From positions 1-64,000 of the forward strand of contig JAGNSU010000005.1 in assembly GCA_017987895.1 (NCBI GenBank): a stretch of 64,000 bases of DNA, given 5' to 3'. Positions within the stretch are counted from its first letter, which is position 1. Every line of letters starts with the position of its first letter. The translations under genes were made by a program, and so were the position numbers. This DNA comes from Flavobacteriales bacterium (GTDB lineage: Bacteria; Bacteroidota; Bacteroidia; Flavobacteriales_F; PHOS-HE28). The notes under the pieces are model-generated. The model did not search any database, was not told the origin of the DNA, and saw nothing but the letters and a program-made list of their open reading frames with translations. Shown here in pieces: positions 52,186-61,067 of the stretch.

Positions 52186-53654
52186 GCGTCCTCCGCAAAC
52201 TCGCCGGGCAAACGGCCATCTATGGGCTGAGCAGCATCGGTGCGCGCTTCCTTAACTACCTGCTCACGCCGCTCTATACGAGCAAAGGCGTGTTCCCACC
52301 TGCGGAGTATGGCGTGATCACCGCGCTCTATGCGTGGACGGCCTTGCTCAACGTGGTGCTCACCTACGGGATGGAGACCACCTTCTTCCGCTATGCCAGC
52401 AAGGATCCCAACGGCGCGCCACGGGTGTATTCCACCGCTACTTGGGCGCTGAGCATTTCCTCTTCCGTGTTCGTGGTGCTTGGTTCCTTGTTCGCGTGGC
52501 AGATCGCCGGAGGCATCGGCTATCCTGGTCATGGTGTGTCGGTGCTCATGCTGGTGCTGATCATCGGCATCGACGCAGCGACCGCAGTGCCTATGGCGCG
52601 TTTGCGCCAGCAGGGACGCGCGTGGCGTTTCGCGGCGGTGAACATCATCAACGTGCTGGTGAACATCGCGCTCAACGTGTTCTTCCTGGCCTACTGCCTG
52701 CCGAAGTACAACGCCGGTGAAACCAACGCGTTGATCGACGCCGTGTACGATCCGGCCTTCGGCGTGGGCTACGTCTTCCTCGCGAACCTGATCAGCAGCG
52801 GCGTGAAATTCCTTCTGCTTGTTCCAGAGTGGCCGCCGATCAAGTTAGGTATCGACAAGCAATTGCTCCGGCCGATGCTCGCCTTCGGCGCGCCGCTGTT
52901 GCTGGCAGGACTTGCCGGCATGATCAATGAGACCGCCGACCGCGTGCTGATGAAACACCTTCTGCCTGCGGATATCGCTGACGAGCAGATCGGGATCTAC
53001 GGCGCGTGCTACAAGCTCGCCATCCTGATCACACTCTTCATCCAGGCGTTCCGCATGGGCGCGGAACCTTTCTTCTTTAGTCACGCGAAAGAGAAGGACA
53101 GCAAGCACACGTTCGCGCACATCATGAATGTCTTCGTAGCCGTGTGCATGGGCGCCTTCCTGCTGGTGATGCTCTTCCTCGACCTGTTCAAGTGGTTCAT
53201 CCCGAACCCGGCCTACCACGAAGGGTTGCGCGTGGTGCCCATCCTGATGTTGGCCAACGTCTTTCTCGGCATCTACTACAACCAAAGCGTGTGGTACAAA
53301 CTGACGGACCGAACGCGCGCTGGCGGCACCATCGCGCTGATCGGCGCGGTGATCACGCTGGTACTGCTCTTCGTGTTGATCCCGCGCATGGGCTATATGG
53401 GCGCGGCGTGGACCACGCTCGCCTGTTATGCGAGCATGGCGATCATCAGTTACGTCTGGGGGCAACAGCACTACCCGATCCCGTACAACGTGAGCCGCAT
53501 GCTGGCCTACATGGCGGGCGCGGTGTTCCTGTGGTGGGCGGCGGAACAGCTTCCGTTGGATGGCGTGCTGAAATACGCGGTGCGCGGTGTGCTGCTCCTC
53601 GGCTACACCGCAGTGGTCTGGCGAAAAGAGCGCGGCCCGTTGTGGCGCGCATGA
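52182..53654 (+). CDS. Polysaccharide flippase (Wzx/MOP superfamily)
   Basis: 490 aa from the ATG at 52182, which overlaps the previous stop; an ATG 18 bp upstream is less likely. The N-terminal KLAGQTAIYGLSSIGARFLN and LLTPLYTS are typical of Bacteroidota oligosaccharide flippases. Twelve to fourteen hydrophobic helices follow, including RPMLAFGAPLLLAGLAGMIN. It would move lipid-linked sugars across the inner membrane for O-antigen or exopolysaccharide. No glycosyltransferase cluster surrounds it here. Confidence 0.9.
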   Translation: MSVLRKLAGQTAIYGLSSIGARFLNYLLTPLYTSKGVFPPAEYGVITALYAWTALLNVVLTYGMETTFFRYASKDPNGAPRVYSTATWALSISSSVFVVLGSLFAWQIAGGIGYPGHGVSVLMLVLIIGIDAATAVPMARLRQQGRAWRFAAVNIINVLVNIALNVFFLAYCLPKYNAGETNALIDAVYDPAFGVGYVFLANLISSGVKFLLLVPEWPPIKLGIDKQLLRPMLAFGAPLLLAGLAGMINETADRVLMKHLLPADIADEQIGIYGACYKLAILITLFIQAFRMGAEPFFFSHAKEKDSKHTFAHIMNVFVAVCMGAFLLVMLFLDLFKWFIPNPAYHEGLRVVPILMLANVFLGIYYNQSVWYKLTDRTRAGGTIALIGAVITLVLLFVLIPRMGYMGAAWTTLACYASMAIISYVWGQQHYPIPYNVSRMLAYMAGAVFLWWAAEQLPLDGVLKYAVRGVLLLGYTAVVWRKERGPLWRA

Positions 53655-53667
53655 CCGAACGGAGCGT

Positions 53668-55158
53668 TCAATGCTCCACGACGAAGCGAGCGGCGCTCCT
53701 GCCCGCATCGGTCACCACGACCAGCATGTAATGGCCCACGCTCAGATCCTGCACGTCGATCACGATAGGTCCTGGCCGCGCCCGGACCCGTCGCACGACG
53801 CGCCCCACCGGATCGAACACCAGTAGATCATCGCGAAGCACCTGATCGGATGGAATTCGAACGTTGATCTCTTGTGTTGCGGGATTCGGATAGATCTCCA
53901 GCGAGAGAGCCTGGCTTCCGGCTCGCGCTATCTGCGTGAAGAAGCCGAGCGTATCCGCAGGAATGAACAATTTCGGCGGTGCTGATCCGGAGAAGCAATC
54001 CTTCGTTCCGTAGGCCAGGTAACCGGTGGGCGTAAGGAGAACGCTCGACCCCATATCGTAGAGCGAATCACCATGCAAGCGGGACCACAGGCTGTCACCG
54101 GCGGAAGAAAGCAAGGTCACACACAGTTGCTGCTTGTCGGGCGATTGGTAGGTACCCACAGTTCCCACGGTGAGGTAGGTGCTATCCGGCAACGCCACGA
54201 CGTCCATCATCTTCTGGTTGTAGATCCTGTCCCACAGGATGGTGCCGTTCGTGTCGGTGCGCAGGATCCGGGAGGAGGTGTAGTCGTAGTTGGCGAGCAT
54301 CAACAAACCGTCGTCCAGGGTGGTGATGATGCGACGTGTGGTCTTTTGCAATGTGTCCGACAAGAGCACCATGCCTGCCTGGTCGCCATCTTCCGTGAAC
54401 CGGAGGAGGTACAAAGCCAGGTGATCCTGGCCCACGGTATCGAGCACCGTGGAGAACACATGCCGCCCCGAGGTGAGCGCGGGACAGCCGATGTTGTCGT
54501 AGTAATAAGTGCCCAGCGGCTGGTTCTCGATGCTCACGGTGGTCCCCGCATTGGTCAAGGTGTAGTCCTCGAACCAGGTCGGTGGCACGTAGCCGATCTG
54601 GATGTTCGGCTGCTGCGTATCCAAGGCGAGGAGATGGATCTCCTGGTTGGCGGTCTCCCAGACATCCGCGAGCGAACGTGAGCAGGGCTGGTCGTATTGA
54701 TGCCACCACAGTATGTTGCCGGATTGGTCGATCTTCAGTGCGAAGAGCTGCGCCATGGGCAGGGCTGCGACAGCCATTCCGCAATAGGTGTAGGAAGATT
54801 GCGCCATTCCAGCGATCAGCGTATTCCCATCCATCAGATCGATCACGTGCGTGATCCCCGTTGGCTTGATGGAGTCGATGCGCTGTGTCCAAAGCGTATC
54901 GCCGCTGGGCTCGATCTTCACCAGGTAGGTGGCGATCGCCCAATCCTCGAAGGGGGTTCCGCTTCCCTGGGTCCAAGCCCCATGGATGCTTCCGCACAAC
55001 AAATAATTCCCGTCGCTGGTCTGGTGCATGGTGTGCGCATAGACCCGATGGCCGGTATAGGGGTACTGGTTCTGCCAATCGACCCATTGGGCGGACACCG
55101 CCATGGAGGCCAGAACGGCCAAAAGGAAGGATGCACGTCGCAGCATAGAGATCGCCAT
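53668..55158 (-). CDS. Secreted propeller-like protein with T9SS type-A sorting domain
   Basis: 496 aa from the ATG at 55158; an internal ATG at 55146 would give an equally good signal peptide ([20 protein letters not shown]). The body contains repeated strands of the type [33 protein letters not shown] and [12 protein letters not shown], suggesting a beta-propeller similar to the protein at 48195-50843. The C-terminus from [16 protein letters not shown] through [12 protein letters not shown] is a type-A T9SS sorting domain. It is convergent with the flippase gene with 13 bp between them. Confidence 0.88.
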   Translation of the reverse strand: MAISMLRRASFLLAVLASMAVSAQWVDWQNQYPYTGHRVYAHTMHQTSDGNYLLCGSIHGAWTQGSGTPFEDWAIATYLVKIEPSGDTLWTQRIDSIKPTGITHVIDLMDGNTLIAGMAQSSYTYCGMAVAALPMAQLFALKIDQSGNILWWHQYDQPCSRSLADVWETANQEIHLLALDTQQPNIQIGYVPPTWFEDYTLTNAGTTVSIENQPLGTYYYDNIGCPALTSGRHVFSTVLDTVGQDHLALYLLRFTEDGDQAGMVLLSDTLQKTTRRIITTLDDGLLMLANYDYTSSRILRTDTNGTILWDRIYNQKMMDVVALPDSTYLTVGTVGTYQSPDKQQLCVTLLSSAGDSLWSRLHGDSLYDMGSSVLLTPTGYLAYGTKDCFSGSAPPKLFIPADTLGFFTQIARAGSQALSLEIYPNPATQEINVRIPSDQVLRDDLLVFDPVGRVVRRVRARPGPIVIDVQDLSVGHYMLVVVTDAGRSAARFVVEH

Positions 55159-55250
55159 GGAAGATCGTTTCGGACGAAGCTAGCCGCTTGCGCCGTTCAG
55201 CTATCGCCTCTTCGACTGACCTTTGTGAACAGATGACCAGCAGATCTGAA

Positions 55251-55688
55251 ATGCTCCCTGTTCGCATAACGAACAAGGGCAAACATCCATTCCCACGCTA
55301 CGCCACCGAGCACAGTGCCGGCTTGGACCTCCGCGCGAACTTGGAGACCGAGATCACCCTGCCCCCCGGCCAACGCGCGCTGATACCCACCGGCCTTATT
55401 TTGGAGCTACCCGAAGGCACCGAGGCGCAGATACGTCCGCGCAGTGGGCTGGCCTTCAAACACGGGGTCACGGTGCTCAATGCGCCGGGCACGATCGATG
55501 CGGATTACCGCGGCGAAGTGGGCGTGCTGCTGATCAATCTGGGACAGGAGCCCTTCGTGGTGAAGGACGGGGAACGGATCGCGCAAATGGTGGTGGCACG
55601 GTACGTGCGCATCACATTCGAGGAAACTGCGGACCTTCGCGCCTCGGAACGCGGGGAGGGTGGCTTCGGCCACACCGGCACCCGCTGA
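55251..55688 (+). CDS. dut: Deoxyuridine 5'-triphosphate nucleotidohydrolase
   Basis: 145 aa from the ATG at 55251, which aligns with the usual N-terminus of the family ([18 protein letters not shown]); ATGs at 55188 and 55233 give nonconserved extensions. All five motifs of trimeric dUTPases are present: [39 protein letters not shown] and the C-terminal [11 protein letters not shown] that closes on the nucleotide. It hydrolyses dUTP to dUMP. It is followed by a nucleotidyltransferase after 14 bp. Confidence 0.97.
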   Translation: MLPVRITNKGKHPFPRYATEHSAGLDLRANLETEITLPPGQRALIPTGLILELPEGTEAQIRPRSGLAFKHGVTVLNAPGTIDADYRGEVGVLLINLGQEPFVVKDGERIAQMVVARYVRITFEETADLRASERGEGGFGHTGTR

Positions 55689-55702
55689 GCGAACTGACCG
55701 GC

Positions 55703-56710
55703 ATGAAGATCATCGTACCGATGGCGGGTATGGGCAAACGGATGCGTCCGCATACCCACACCACCGCCAAGCCCCTCCTCCCGATCGCGGGCAAACCCAT
55801 TGTGCAACGCCTTGTGGAGGACCTTGCCGCCGTGGCCGGGGAACCTGTGGAGGAAGTTGCCTACATCGTACACCCTTCCTTCGGCAAGAAGGTGGAAGAA
55901 CAACTGGTGGGCATCGCGAAAGCCATCGGGTCGAAGGGCACCATCCACTACCAGAACGAGGCGCTCGGAACGGCCCATGCCATCCTCTGCGCGGCGCCAG
56001 TGCTGAACGGGCGCGTGATCGTGGCCTTCGCCGATACGCTCTTCCGCGCCCAATTGAAATTGGACAAGGACTGCGACGGCGTGATCTGGGTGAACAAGGT
56101 GGAGGACCCCAAACCTTTCGGTGTGGTGAAGCTGGACGACAAGGGCATCATCACCGAGTTCGTGGAAAAGCCGCAGACCTTCGTGAGCGATCTGGCCATC
56201 ATCGGCATCTACTACTTCGCCGATGGGGAATACCTCCGCAAGGAGATGCAGTTCCTCATCGACAACGATATCAAGGACAAGGGCGAATACCAGCTCACCA
56301 ACGCCATGGAGAACATGAAGCGCAAGGGTGCGCGCTTCAAGGCCGGCAGCGTAGATGTGTGGATGGACTGCGGCAACAAGAACGCCATGGTGGACACCAA
56401 CACCAAGGTGCTCGGCTTCCTGAAAGGCGACAAGTCGTTGATCAGTCCGAGGCTGAAGAAGGAGAACAGCGTGGTGATCGAACCCTGCTTCATCGGGGAC
56501 GAGGTCACCCTGACCAACAGCGTGGTGGGCCCCAATGTGAGCATCGAGAAAGGAAGCACCGTGACGGGCAGTGTGGTGCGTAATTCGATCCTTCGGGGGG
56601 ATGTACGTGTACAAGATGCCGTGCTTGACAACTGTATGCTCGGTGAAAGCGTTGTGTACCACGGCCACGCTGCCGACCTTAGCGTGGGCGACCACGGCAC
56701 CGTGGCCTGA
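55703..56710 (+). CDS. Sugar-phosphate nucleotidyltransferase
   Basis: 335 aa. The N-terminal IIVPMAGMGKRMRPHTHTT then AKPLLPIAGKP is the nucleotide-binding signature of RmlA/GlgC-type pyrophosphorylases, which make NDP-sugars for glycan synthesis. Further motifs are EALGTAHAILCA and FADTLFRA (metal-binding Asp), and EFVEKP. The C-terminal part from PCFIGDEVTLTNSVVGPNVS has left-handed beta-helix hexapeptide repeats. Exact sugar and nucleotide are uncertain. It lies 12 bp before the TPR lipoprotein gene. Confidence 0.93.
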   Translation: MKIIVPMAGMGKRMRPHTHTTAKPLLPIAGKPIVQRLVEDLAAVAGEPVEEVAYIVHPSFGKKVEEQLVGIAKAIGSKGTIHYQNEALGTAHAILCAAPVLNGRVIVAFADTLFRAQLKLDKDCDGVIWVNKVEDPKPFGVVKLDDKGIITEFVEKPQTFVSDLAIIGIYYFADGEYLRKEMQFLIDNDIKDKGEYQLTNAMENMKRKGARFKAGSVDVWMDCGNKNAMVDTNTKVLGFLKGDKSLISPRLKKENSVVIEPCFIGDEVTLTNSVVGPNVSIEKGSTVTGSVVRNSILRGDVRVQDAVLDNCMLGESVVYHGHAADLSVGDHGTVA

Positions 56711-56722
56711 TCCCACCCGCTG

Positions 56723-58498
56723 ATGCTCCCTCTCCGCCCCGCTCTCCTTCCGCTGCTCGCCGCGTTGATCATGGGCTGCGGTGGTGCGCGCCCGGTGGCG
56801 GACAAGCCTACGGAACGGGCACTTTCCGAACCCGGCGATCATGTGCAGGCCAGCGACAAGCGCGCCCAGGTGATGCGCGTCTTCATGGACGCTACGCAGG
56901 CGCGATTGAAGGGCGAGTACGGCAAAGCCTCGGCGCTCTACGATCAATGCCTGAAGATGGATCCGGCCAACCACGCGGCCATGTTCGAACTGGCCAAGCT
57001 GCTGCACATGCAGCAGCGGCCGGCCGAGGCCCTTCCGCTCGCCAAGCAAGCGCGCAACCTCGACAAGGACAACATCTGGTACTACTTCCTGCTCGCCGAC
57101 CTCTATGGCCAGTACGGCCAGTCCGCGGAAGCGGCGCAGGTCTATCGGGACATATTGGAACGCTGGCCCGAGCGGCACGAGGTGCGCTTCCAACTGGCGC
57201 ATACCCTGGCCGTGGCAGGCCGCACCGACGATGCCCGAAAGGAGTTCGAGGTGTTGCGCCAACAATTGGGGAACACCGAAGAAGTGGTGATGCAGGAGTA
57301 CGGCATGCTGGCGAACAACGGCGAATTGGAGAAGGCCGAGCAAGTGCTGAAGCAAGCGTTGAAGGACGATCCGGAAAACGTGAGCTACCTGGGCATGTTG
57401 GCCGAACTCTACGACGAGATGGGGCGCAGTGAAGAAGCCCTCGCGCTCTACCAACGCGTTTTGGTGAAAGACCCCGACGACAGCATGACGCGGCTCGCCT
57501 TGGCCGAACACCACTACGCCAAGAACGAGATGGATCCGGCGTTCGAACAACTTGGCCTGGCGTTCGCGGATCCCGATCTGGACGTGGATCCCAAGATGCA
57601 GGTGTTGCTCGGTTTCTTCGAGATGACCAGCGGACAGGGCACCGCCGCCGAAGATCAAAAAGCACTGCTGCAGCGGTGCTACACCTTGATCGACGTCCTG
57701 GAAAAGACACACCCCGACAGCGGCAAGCCACCAAGCATCCGTGGCGATTTCCTCATGCGCGATGGCCGCACCTCCGAGGCGCGCGATGCGTTCCGCAAAG
57801 CGCTGGAGCACGAAAAGGACAAGTACCCGATCTGGATGCAGGTGCTGCAGCTCGACCTCCAAGCGAACGACTATCCCGGGCTGAAGACGGATGCTACCGC
57901 TGCGATCGAACTATTTCCCACCAGCCCGGAGCTTTTCCTGTTCCAAGGCATTGCCTGCTCACAATTGAAGGAACACGAGCAGGCCATCGAGGCTTTGGTG
58001 ACCGGACGCGACCTAGTGGTGGACAATGACCCCTTGCTCGCGCAGTTCTGGACCAGTTTGGGCGATGCCTACAACGTGGCCCAGCGGTTCGACAAAAGCG
58101 ACGAGGCCTTTGAACAAGCCCTGAAATTGGACCCGAAGAACGCGACCACACTGAACAACTACGCCTACTACCTCAGTGTGCGCGGCGAGAAGCTCGAACG
58201 TGCCAAAGAGATGAGCGCCCTCTCGAACCAACTCGCCCCAGGCCAGACATCGTTCGAGGACACCTATGCCTGGGTGCTCTACAGGATGGGGAAGCATGCG
58301 GATGCGCGGACCTGGGCGGAAAAGGCGCTGGCCAGCGGTGGCAGCACCAGTGGCGAAGTGGTGGAACACTATGGCGACATCCTTTACGCGCTCGGTGATC
58401 AGGCCGGGGCGGTGGAACAATGGCGCAAAGCGCAGCAGTTGGGCGGTGCCGGGGAGCAGATCGACCGCAAGGTGTCCGAAGGCAAACCCGTTCCTTGA
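56723..58498 (+). CDS. TPR-repeat lipoprotein
   Basis: 591 aa. The signal peptide ends in lipobox LIMGC, so it is lipid-anchored. Nearly the whole mature part is tetratricopeptide repeats of 34 residues (for example AFVEPF-free units such as KASALYDQCLKMDPANHAAMF-like and AFEQALKLDPKNATTLNNYAY). Such proteins are scaffolds for envelope complexes. It is followed by a DUF4292 lipoprotein and an EnvC-like protein, the order seen in many Bacteroidota, so a shared envelope role is likely. Confidence 0.9.
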   Translation: MLPLRPALLPLLAALIMGCGGARPVADKPTERALSEPGDHVQASDKRAQVMRVFMDATQARLKGEYGKASALYDQCLKMDPANHAAMFELAKLLHMQQRPAEALPLAKQARNLDKDNIWYYFLLADLYGQYGQSAEAAQVYRDILERWPERHEVRFQLAHTLAVAGRTDDARKEFEVLRQQLGNTEEVVMQEYGMLANNGELEKAEQVLKQALKDDPENVSYLGMLAELYDEMGRSEEALALYQRVLVKDPDDSMTRLALAEHHYAKNEMDPAFEQLGLAFADPDLDVDPKMQVLLGFFEMTSGQGTAAEDQKALLQRCYTLIDVLEKTHPDSGKPPSIRGDFLMRDGRTSEARDAFRKALEHEKDKYPIWMQVLQLDLQANDYPGLKTDATAAIELFPTSPELFLFQGIACSQLKEHEQAIEALVTGRDLVVDNDPLLAQFWTSLGDAYNVAQRFDKSDEAFEQALKLDPKNATTLNNYAYYLSVRGEKLERAKEMSALSNQLAPGQTSFEDTYAWVLYRMGKHADARTWAEKALASGGSTSGEVVEHYGDILYALGDQAGAVEQWRKAQQLGGAGEQIDRKVSEGKPVP

Positions 58499-58507
58499 TC
58501 CCGTGCC

Positions 58508-59410
58508 ATGGCGCAGCGAACCCATAAGGGGGCAGTTGTGCTGCTGGTCGGCGTGGTTCTCGCCTCATCGGCATGCCATCCCCTCCAAAGCGTCATCCAC
58601 ACAGATCGCGTGCTTCCTCTCCGTTCCTGGGAGAAAGTGCTGGAACGCGCGGTGGCAGCACAGCCGGTCCCGGTACGCTACTATGCCGCCAAGGTCGATG
58701 TCGACCTGAAACTGCCGGAAGGCGATCGCTCTTTCAAGGGCATCATTCGCTCCGTCCAGGATAGTGCATTGTGGTTGAGCGTGGTGCCGGCACTGGGTAT
58801 TGAGGCCGCGCGGGCGCTGATCACTACCGATTCGACGAAGTTCATGGACCGGTTGCACGATACTTACTTCCTCGCAGGGCGCGATAGTGCGCGCGCCCGC
58901 TTCGGCTTGGACCCGGACCTGGCCTTGTTCCAGGACGCGTTGCTCGGCCGCGCCATCGGATTGGATCCTACGGAAAAGTACCGGGTGGACCGCGAGGAAG
59001 GCTTGTACGTTCTTACGAGCAAAGAGAGGCGCCGCTTCATCCGCGCTGCGGAAGATCTCCTACCCGAAGACACGCTCGCCGGGGATCGGGACATGCCCGA
59101 ACGACGCCTGGAGCGCACTTTGCGTCGGGCCGAGGTGCGCGAGGCCGTGGTGCTGCGCTACTGGATCGAGCCGGACAGCTTCCGGGTGGTCCGGGTACGA
59201 GTAAGCGACTTGGTACACGATCAACATGCCGATGTGCGTTATGAGGACATCGGAGGCGAGGATCGGCCACCGCTACCCCACCGCATCTCGCTTTCTTTGT
59301 CCGACCCTGCCCGCCATGCTTCCGGCACCCTTCAATTGCACCGTGTCGAGACCACCGGTCCGCTCAACCTGCCGTTCAAGGTCCCCGAGAAGTTCGTTCC
59401 GATGGAGTGA
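58508..59410 (+). CDS. DUF4292 family lipoprotein
   Basis: 300 aa. A hydrophobic N-terminus ends in SSAC, a lipobox. The mature part has the DUF4292 pattern: RYYAAKVDVDLKLPEGDRSF, then IIRSVQDSALWLSVVPALGIEAAR and DSTKFMDRLHDTYFLA, recalling the LolA/LolB-like outer-membrane lipoprotein carrier fold. It is conserved in Bacteroidota next to TPR and EnvC-like genes. Function is not established; a role in envelope assembly is inferred from the neighbours. Confidence 0.9.
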   Translation: MAQRTHKGAVVLLVGVVLASSACHPLQSVIHTDRVLPLRSWEKVLERAVAAQPVPVRYYAAKVDVDLKLPEGDRSFKGIIRSVQDSALWLSVVPALGIEAARALITTDSTKFMDRLHDTYFLAGRDSARARFGLDPDLALFQDALLGRAIGLDPTEKYRVDREEGLYVLTSKERRRFIRAAEDLLPEDTLAGDRDMPERRLERTLRRAEVREAVVLRYWIEPDSFRVVRVRVSDLVHDQHADVRYEDIGGEDRPPLPHRISLSLSDPARHASGTLQLHRVETTGPLNLPFKVPEKFVPME

Positions 59411-60611
59411 GCGCGCTGGCGCTATCGCTTTGGCGCTGCTGATGATCCTTCCCGGTCCTGCGCAGGACCGCAAGGCGTTGGAGAAGAAACGGGATGCCCT
59501 GGACAAGCAGATCCGCACCACCAACACACTGCTCGAGCAGGCGCAACGGGAGCAGAAAAGCACCCAGAAGCAGCTGGTCCTCCTGAACGAACAACTGCGT
59601 GCCCGGCAGGAGTTGATCGCCACACTGGGTGGTGAGGTCCACCAAGTGGAACAGCGCATCGCCGAGGACGAGGCGGTGGTGCGCGCGCTCAGCGACGACC
59701 TGGTGCAGCTCAAGGAAGAATACGGACGAATGCTCCAGTACGCCTATCGCAACCGCAGCTCCTACGATCGACTTAGTTATCTCTTCGCCGCCGAGAGCTT
59801 CGCCCAAGCCTACAAGCGCGGCCGCTATCTGGACCAACTGGCCGAGCACCGCAGACAGCAAGCGGACCAGATCGTTGCGACCCAGGTCTCCCTCCAAGCG
59901 AAGATCGACGAACAGAAACGTCGTCGGGAAGAGAAGACCACCCTGCTCAGCGCACAACAACAGGAACGTGCGCGGCTGGACAAGGACCGCGATGGACAAC
60001 AAGCGGCGTTGGGGACACTGAAGAAAGAAGAGAGCCGCCTGAAGGAGACCCAGCGCAAGCAGGAACGCCAGCGCACCGATCTCGACCAAGCCATCCGCAA
60101 AGCGATCGAAGCGGAGATCAAGGCGCAGCAGAAGGCGAGCGGCGGCAAGACGGGCGGGCTGTCATTGACGCCTGAGGCGCGCGAGTTGAACGCGGACTTC
60201 GAAAAGAACAAGGGCAAGCTGCCCTGGCCGGTGGAGAAGGGGGTGATCACGGCACGTTTCGGCAAACAGCCACACCCGGTGCTCAAGGGCATCACGATCG
60301 AGAACAACGGCGTGGACATCACCACGGAGAAAGGCGCTGCGGTGCGCGCGCTCTTCCGCGGCGAGGTGAGCAGTGTGATCGTGATCCCCGGCGCCGGCAA
60401 AGCCGTGATCGTGACCCACGGGGCCTACCGCACCGTGTACAGCAATTTGCGTGAAGTGAGCGTGACCAAGGGCCAGAAAGTGGAAACCAAGCAGAAGGTG
60501 GGCGTGGTGCTCAGCGAGGAGAACACGAGCACCGCGCATGTGGAGATCTGGAAGGTGACCGCCGAGGGTTTGATCAAGGTGGATCCAGGGCCCTGGCTGG
60601 CCCAGCCGTAA
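59316..60611 (+). CDS. EnvC-like murein hydrolase activator with degenerate M23 domain
   Basis: About 431 aa; the start is uncertain because it overlaps the DUF4292 gene. ATG 59316 is given; ATG 59226, GTG 59343 and TTG 59430 are in frame. A hydrophobic segment (GAIALALLMILPGPAQ) is followed by a long coiled coil (residues about 50-290) and a C-terminal LytM/M23 domain. There the first zinc motif reads NNGVDI (His replaced by Asn) and the last STAHVEIWK keeps only part of HxH, so the site cannot bind zinc normally. This matches EnvC, which activates amidases during cell division instead of cutting peptidoglycan itself. Confidence 0.88.
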   Translation: MLPAPFNCTVSRPPVRSTCRSRSPRSSFRWSERAGAIALALLMILPGPAQDRKALEKKRDALDKQIRTTNTLLEQAQREQKSTQKQLVLLNEQLRARQELIATLGGEVHQVEQRIAEDEAVVRALSDDLVQLKEEYGRMLQYAYRNRSSYDRLSYLFAAESFAQAYKRGRYLDQLAEHRRQQADQIVATQVSLQAKIDEQKRRREEKTTLLSAQQQERARLDKDRDGQQAALGTLKKEESRLKETQRKQERQRTDLDQAIRKAIEAEIKAQQKASGGKTGGLSLTPEARELNADFEKNKGKLPWPVEKGVITARFGKQPHPVLKGITIENNGVDITTEKGAAVRALFRGEVSSVIVIPGAGKAVIVTHGAYRTVYSNLREVSVTKGQKVETKQKVGVVLSEENTSTAHVEIWKVTAEGLIKVDPGPWLAQP

Positions 60612-60884
60612 CGGCCCGTTCGCCGATCGGCCGGAACGTATCTCAAAAGTGCTTTTGGAAGCGAGCGAGAGGTATTCCGCGATCAGGCGAGGCGCCGGAA
60701 ACGAGCATGGTCGGTCTCCTACGCGCCATAGCCGCTTCGGCGACGGAGCCGTGCTCTGTGAGGTTCCGGCAACGAAGCATGGGCGCGGAACGCTCGAGCG
60801 CAGCCTAAAAGGCGTTCTTGAGATACGCTCTACCTTCGCTGCGGCTTCCGGTCTTCGCACCATCGGTCCGGCAAGCCTTCCAAC
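60612..60884. other. 273-bp intergenic region before tatA
   Basis: No gene is evident. It contains a palindrome CAAAAG/CTTTTG (60644-60657), an imperfect direct repeat (ccggaaacgagcatgg at 60695 and ccggcaacgaagcatgg at 60766), and an inverted repeat GAACGC/GCGTTC (60788-60793 and 60812-60817). A near-consensus -7 element TACCTTCG lies at 60831-60838, 46 bp before the tatA start. Confidence 0.5.
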
Positions 60885-61046
60885 ATGGGCAAGCTCGGTG
60901 TTACGGAGATCATCCTCATCATCCTCGCCATTCTGTTGTTGTGGGGCGGTAAGAAGATCCCCGAGCTCATGCGCGGCCTGGGCAAGGGCATGCGGGAGTT
61001 CAAGGACGCGCAGAAAGGCGAACCTTCCTCGGAAGAGAAACCCTGA
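60885..61046 (+). CDS. tatA: Twin-arginine translocase subunit TatA/E
   Basis: 53 aa, short for the family but complete: an N-terminal [18 protein letters not shown] membrane helix, the hinge [15 protein letters not shown], an amphipathic helix ([10 protein letters not shown]) and an acidic tail ending EEKP. TatA forms the variable-size pore for folded proteins bearing twin-arginine signals. No tatB or tatC is adjacent. It is followed 21 bp later by gatA. Confidence 0.93.
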   Translation: MGKLGVTEIILIILAILLLWGGKKIPELMRGLGKGMREFKDAQKGEPSSEEKP

Positions 61047-61067
61047 TCGCCCGGCCCCAAGCCGCCT

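Noticed and set aside
55505-57862. 785-codon open frame on the minus strand
   Set aside because: It covers the complements of the dut, nucleotidyltransferase and TPR genes, all of which are recognisable on the plus strand; the antisense product shows no motif.
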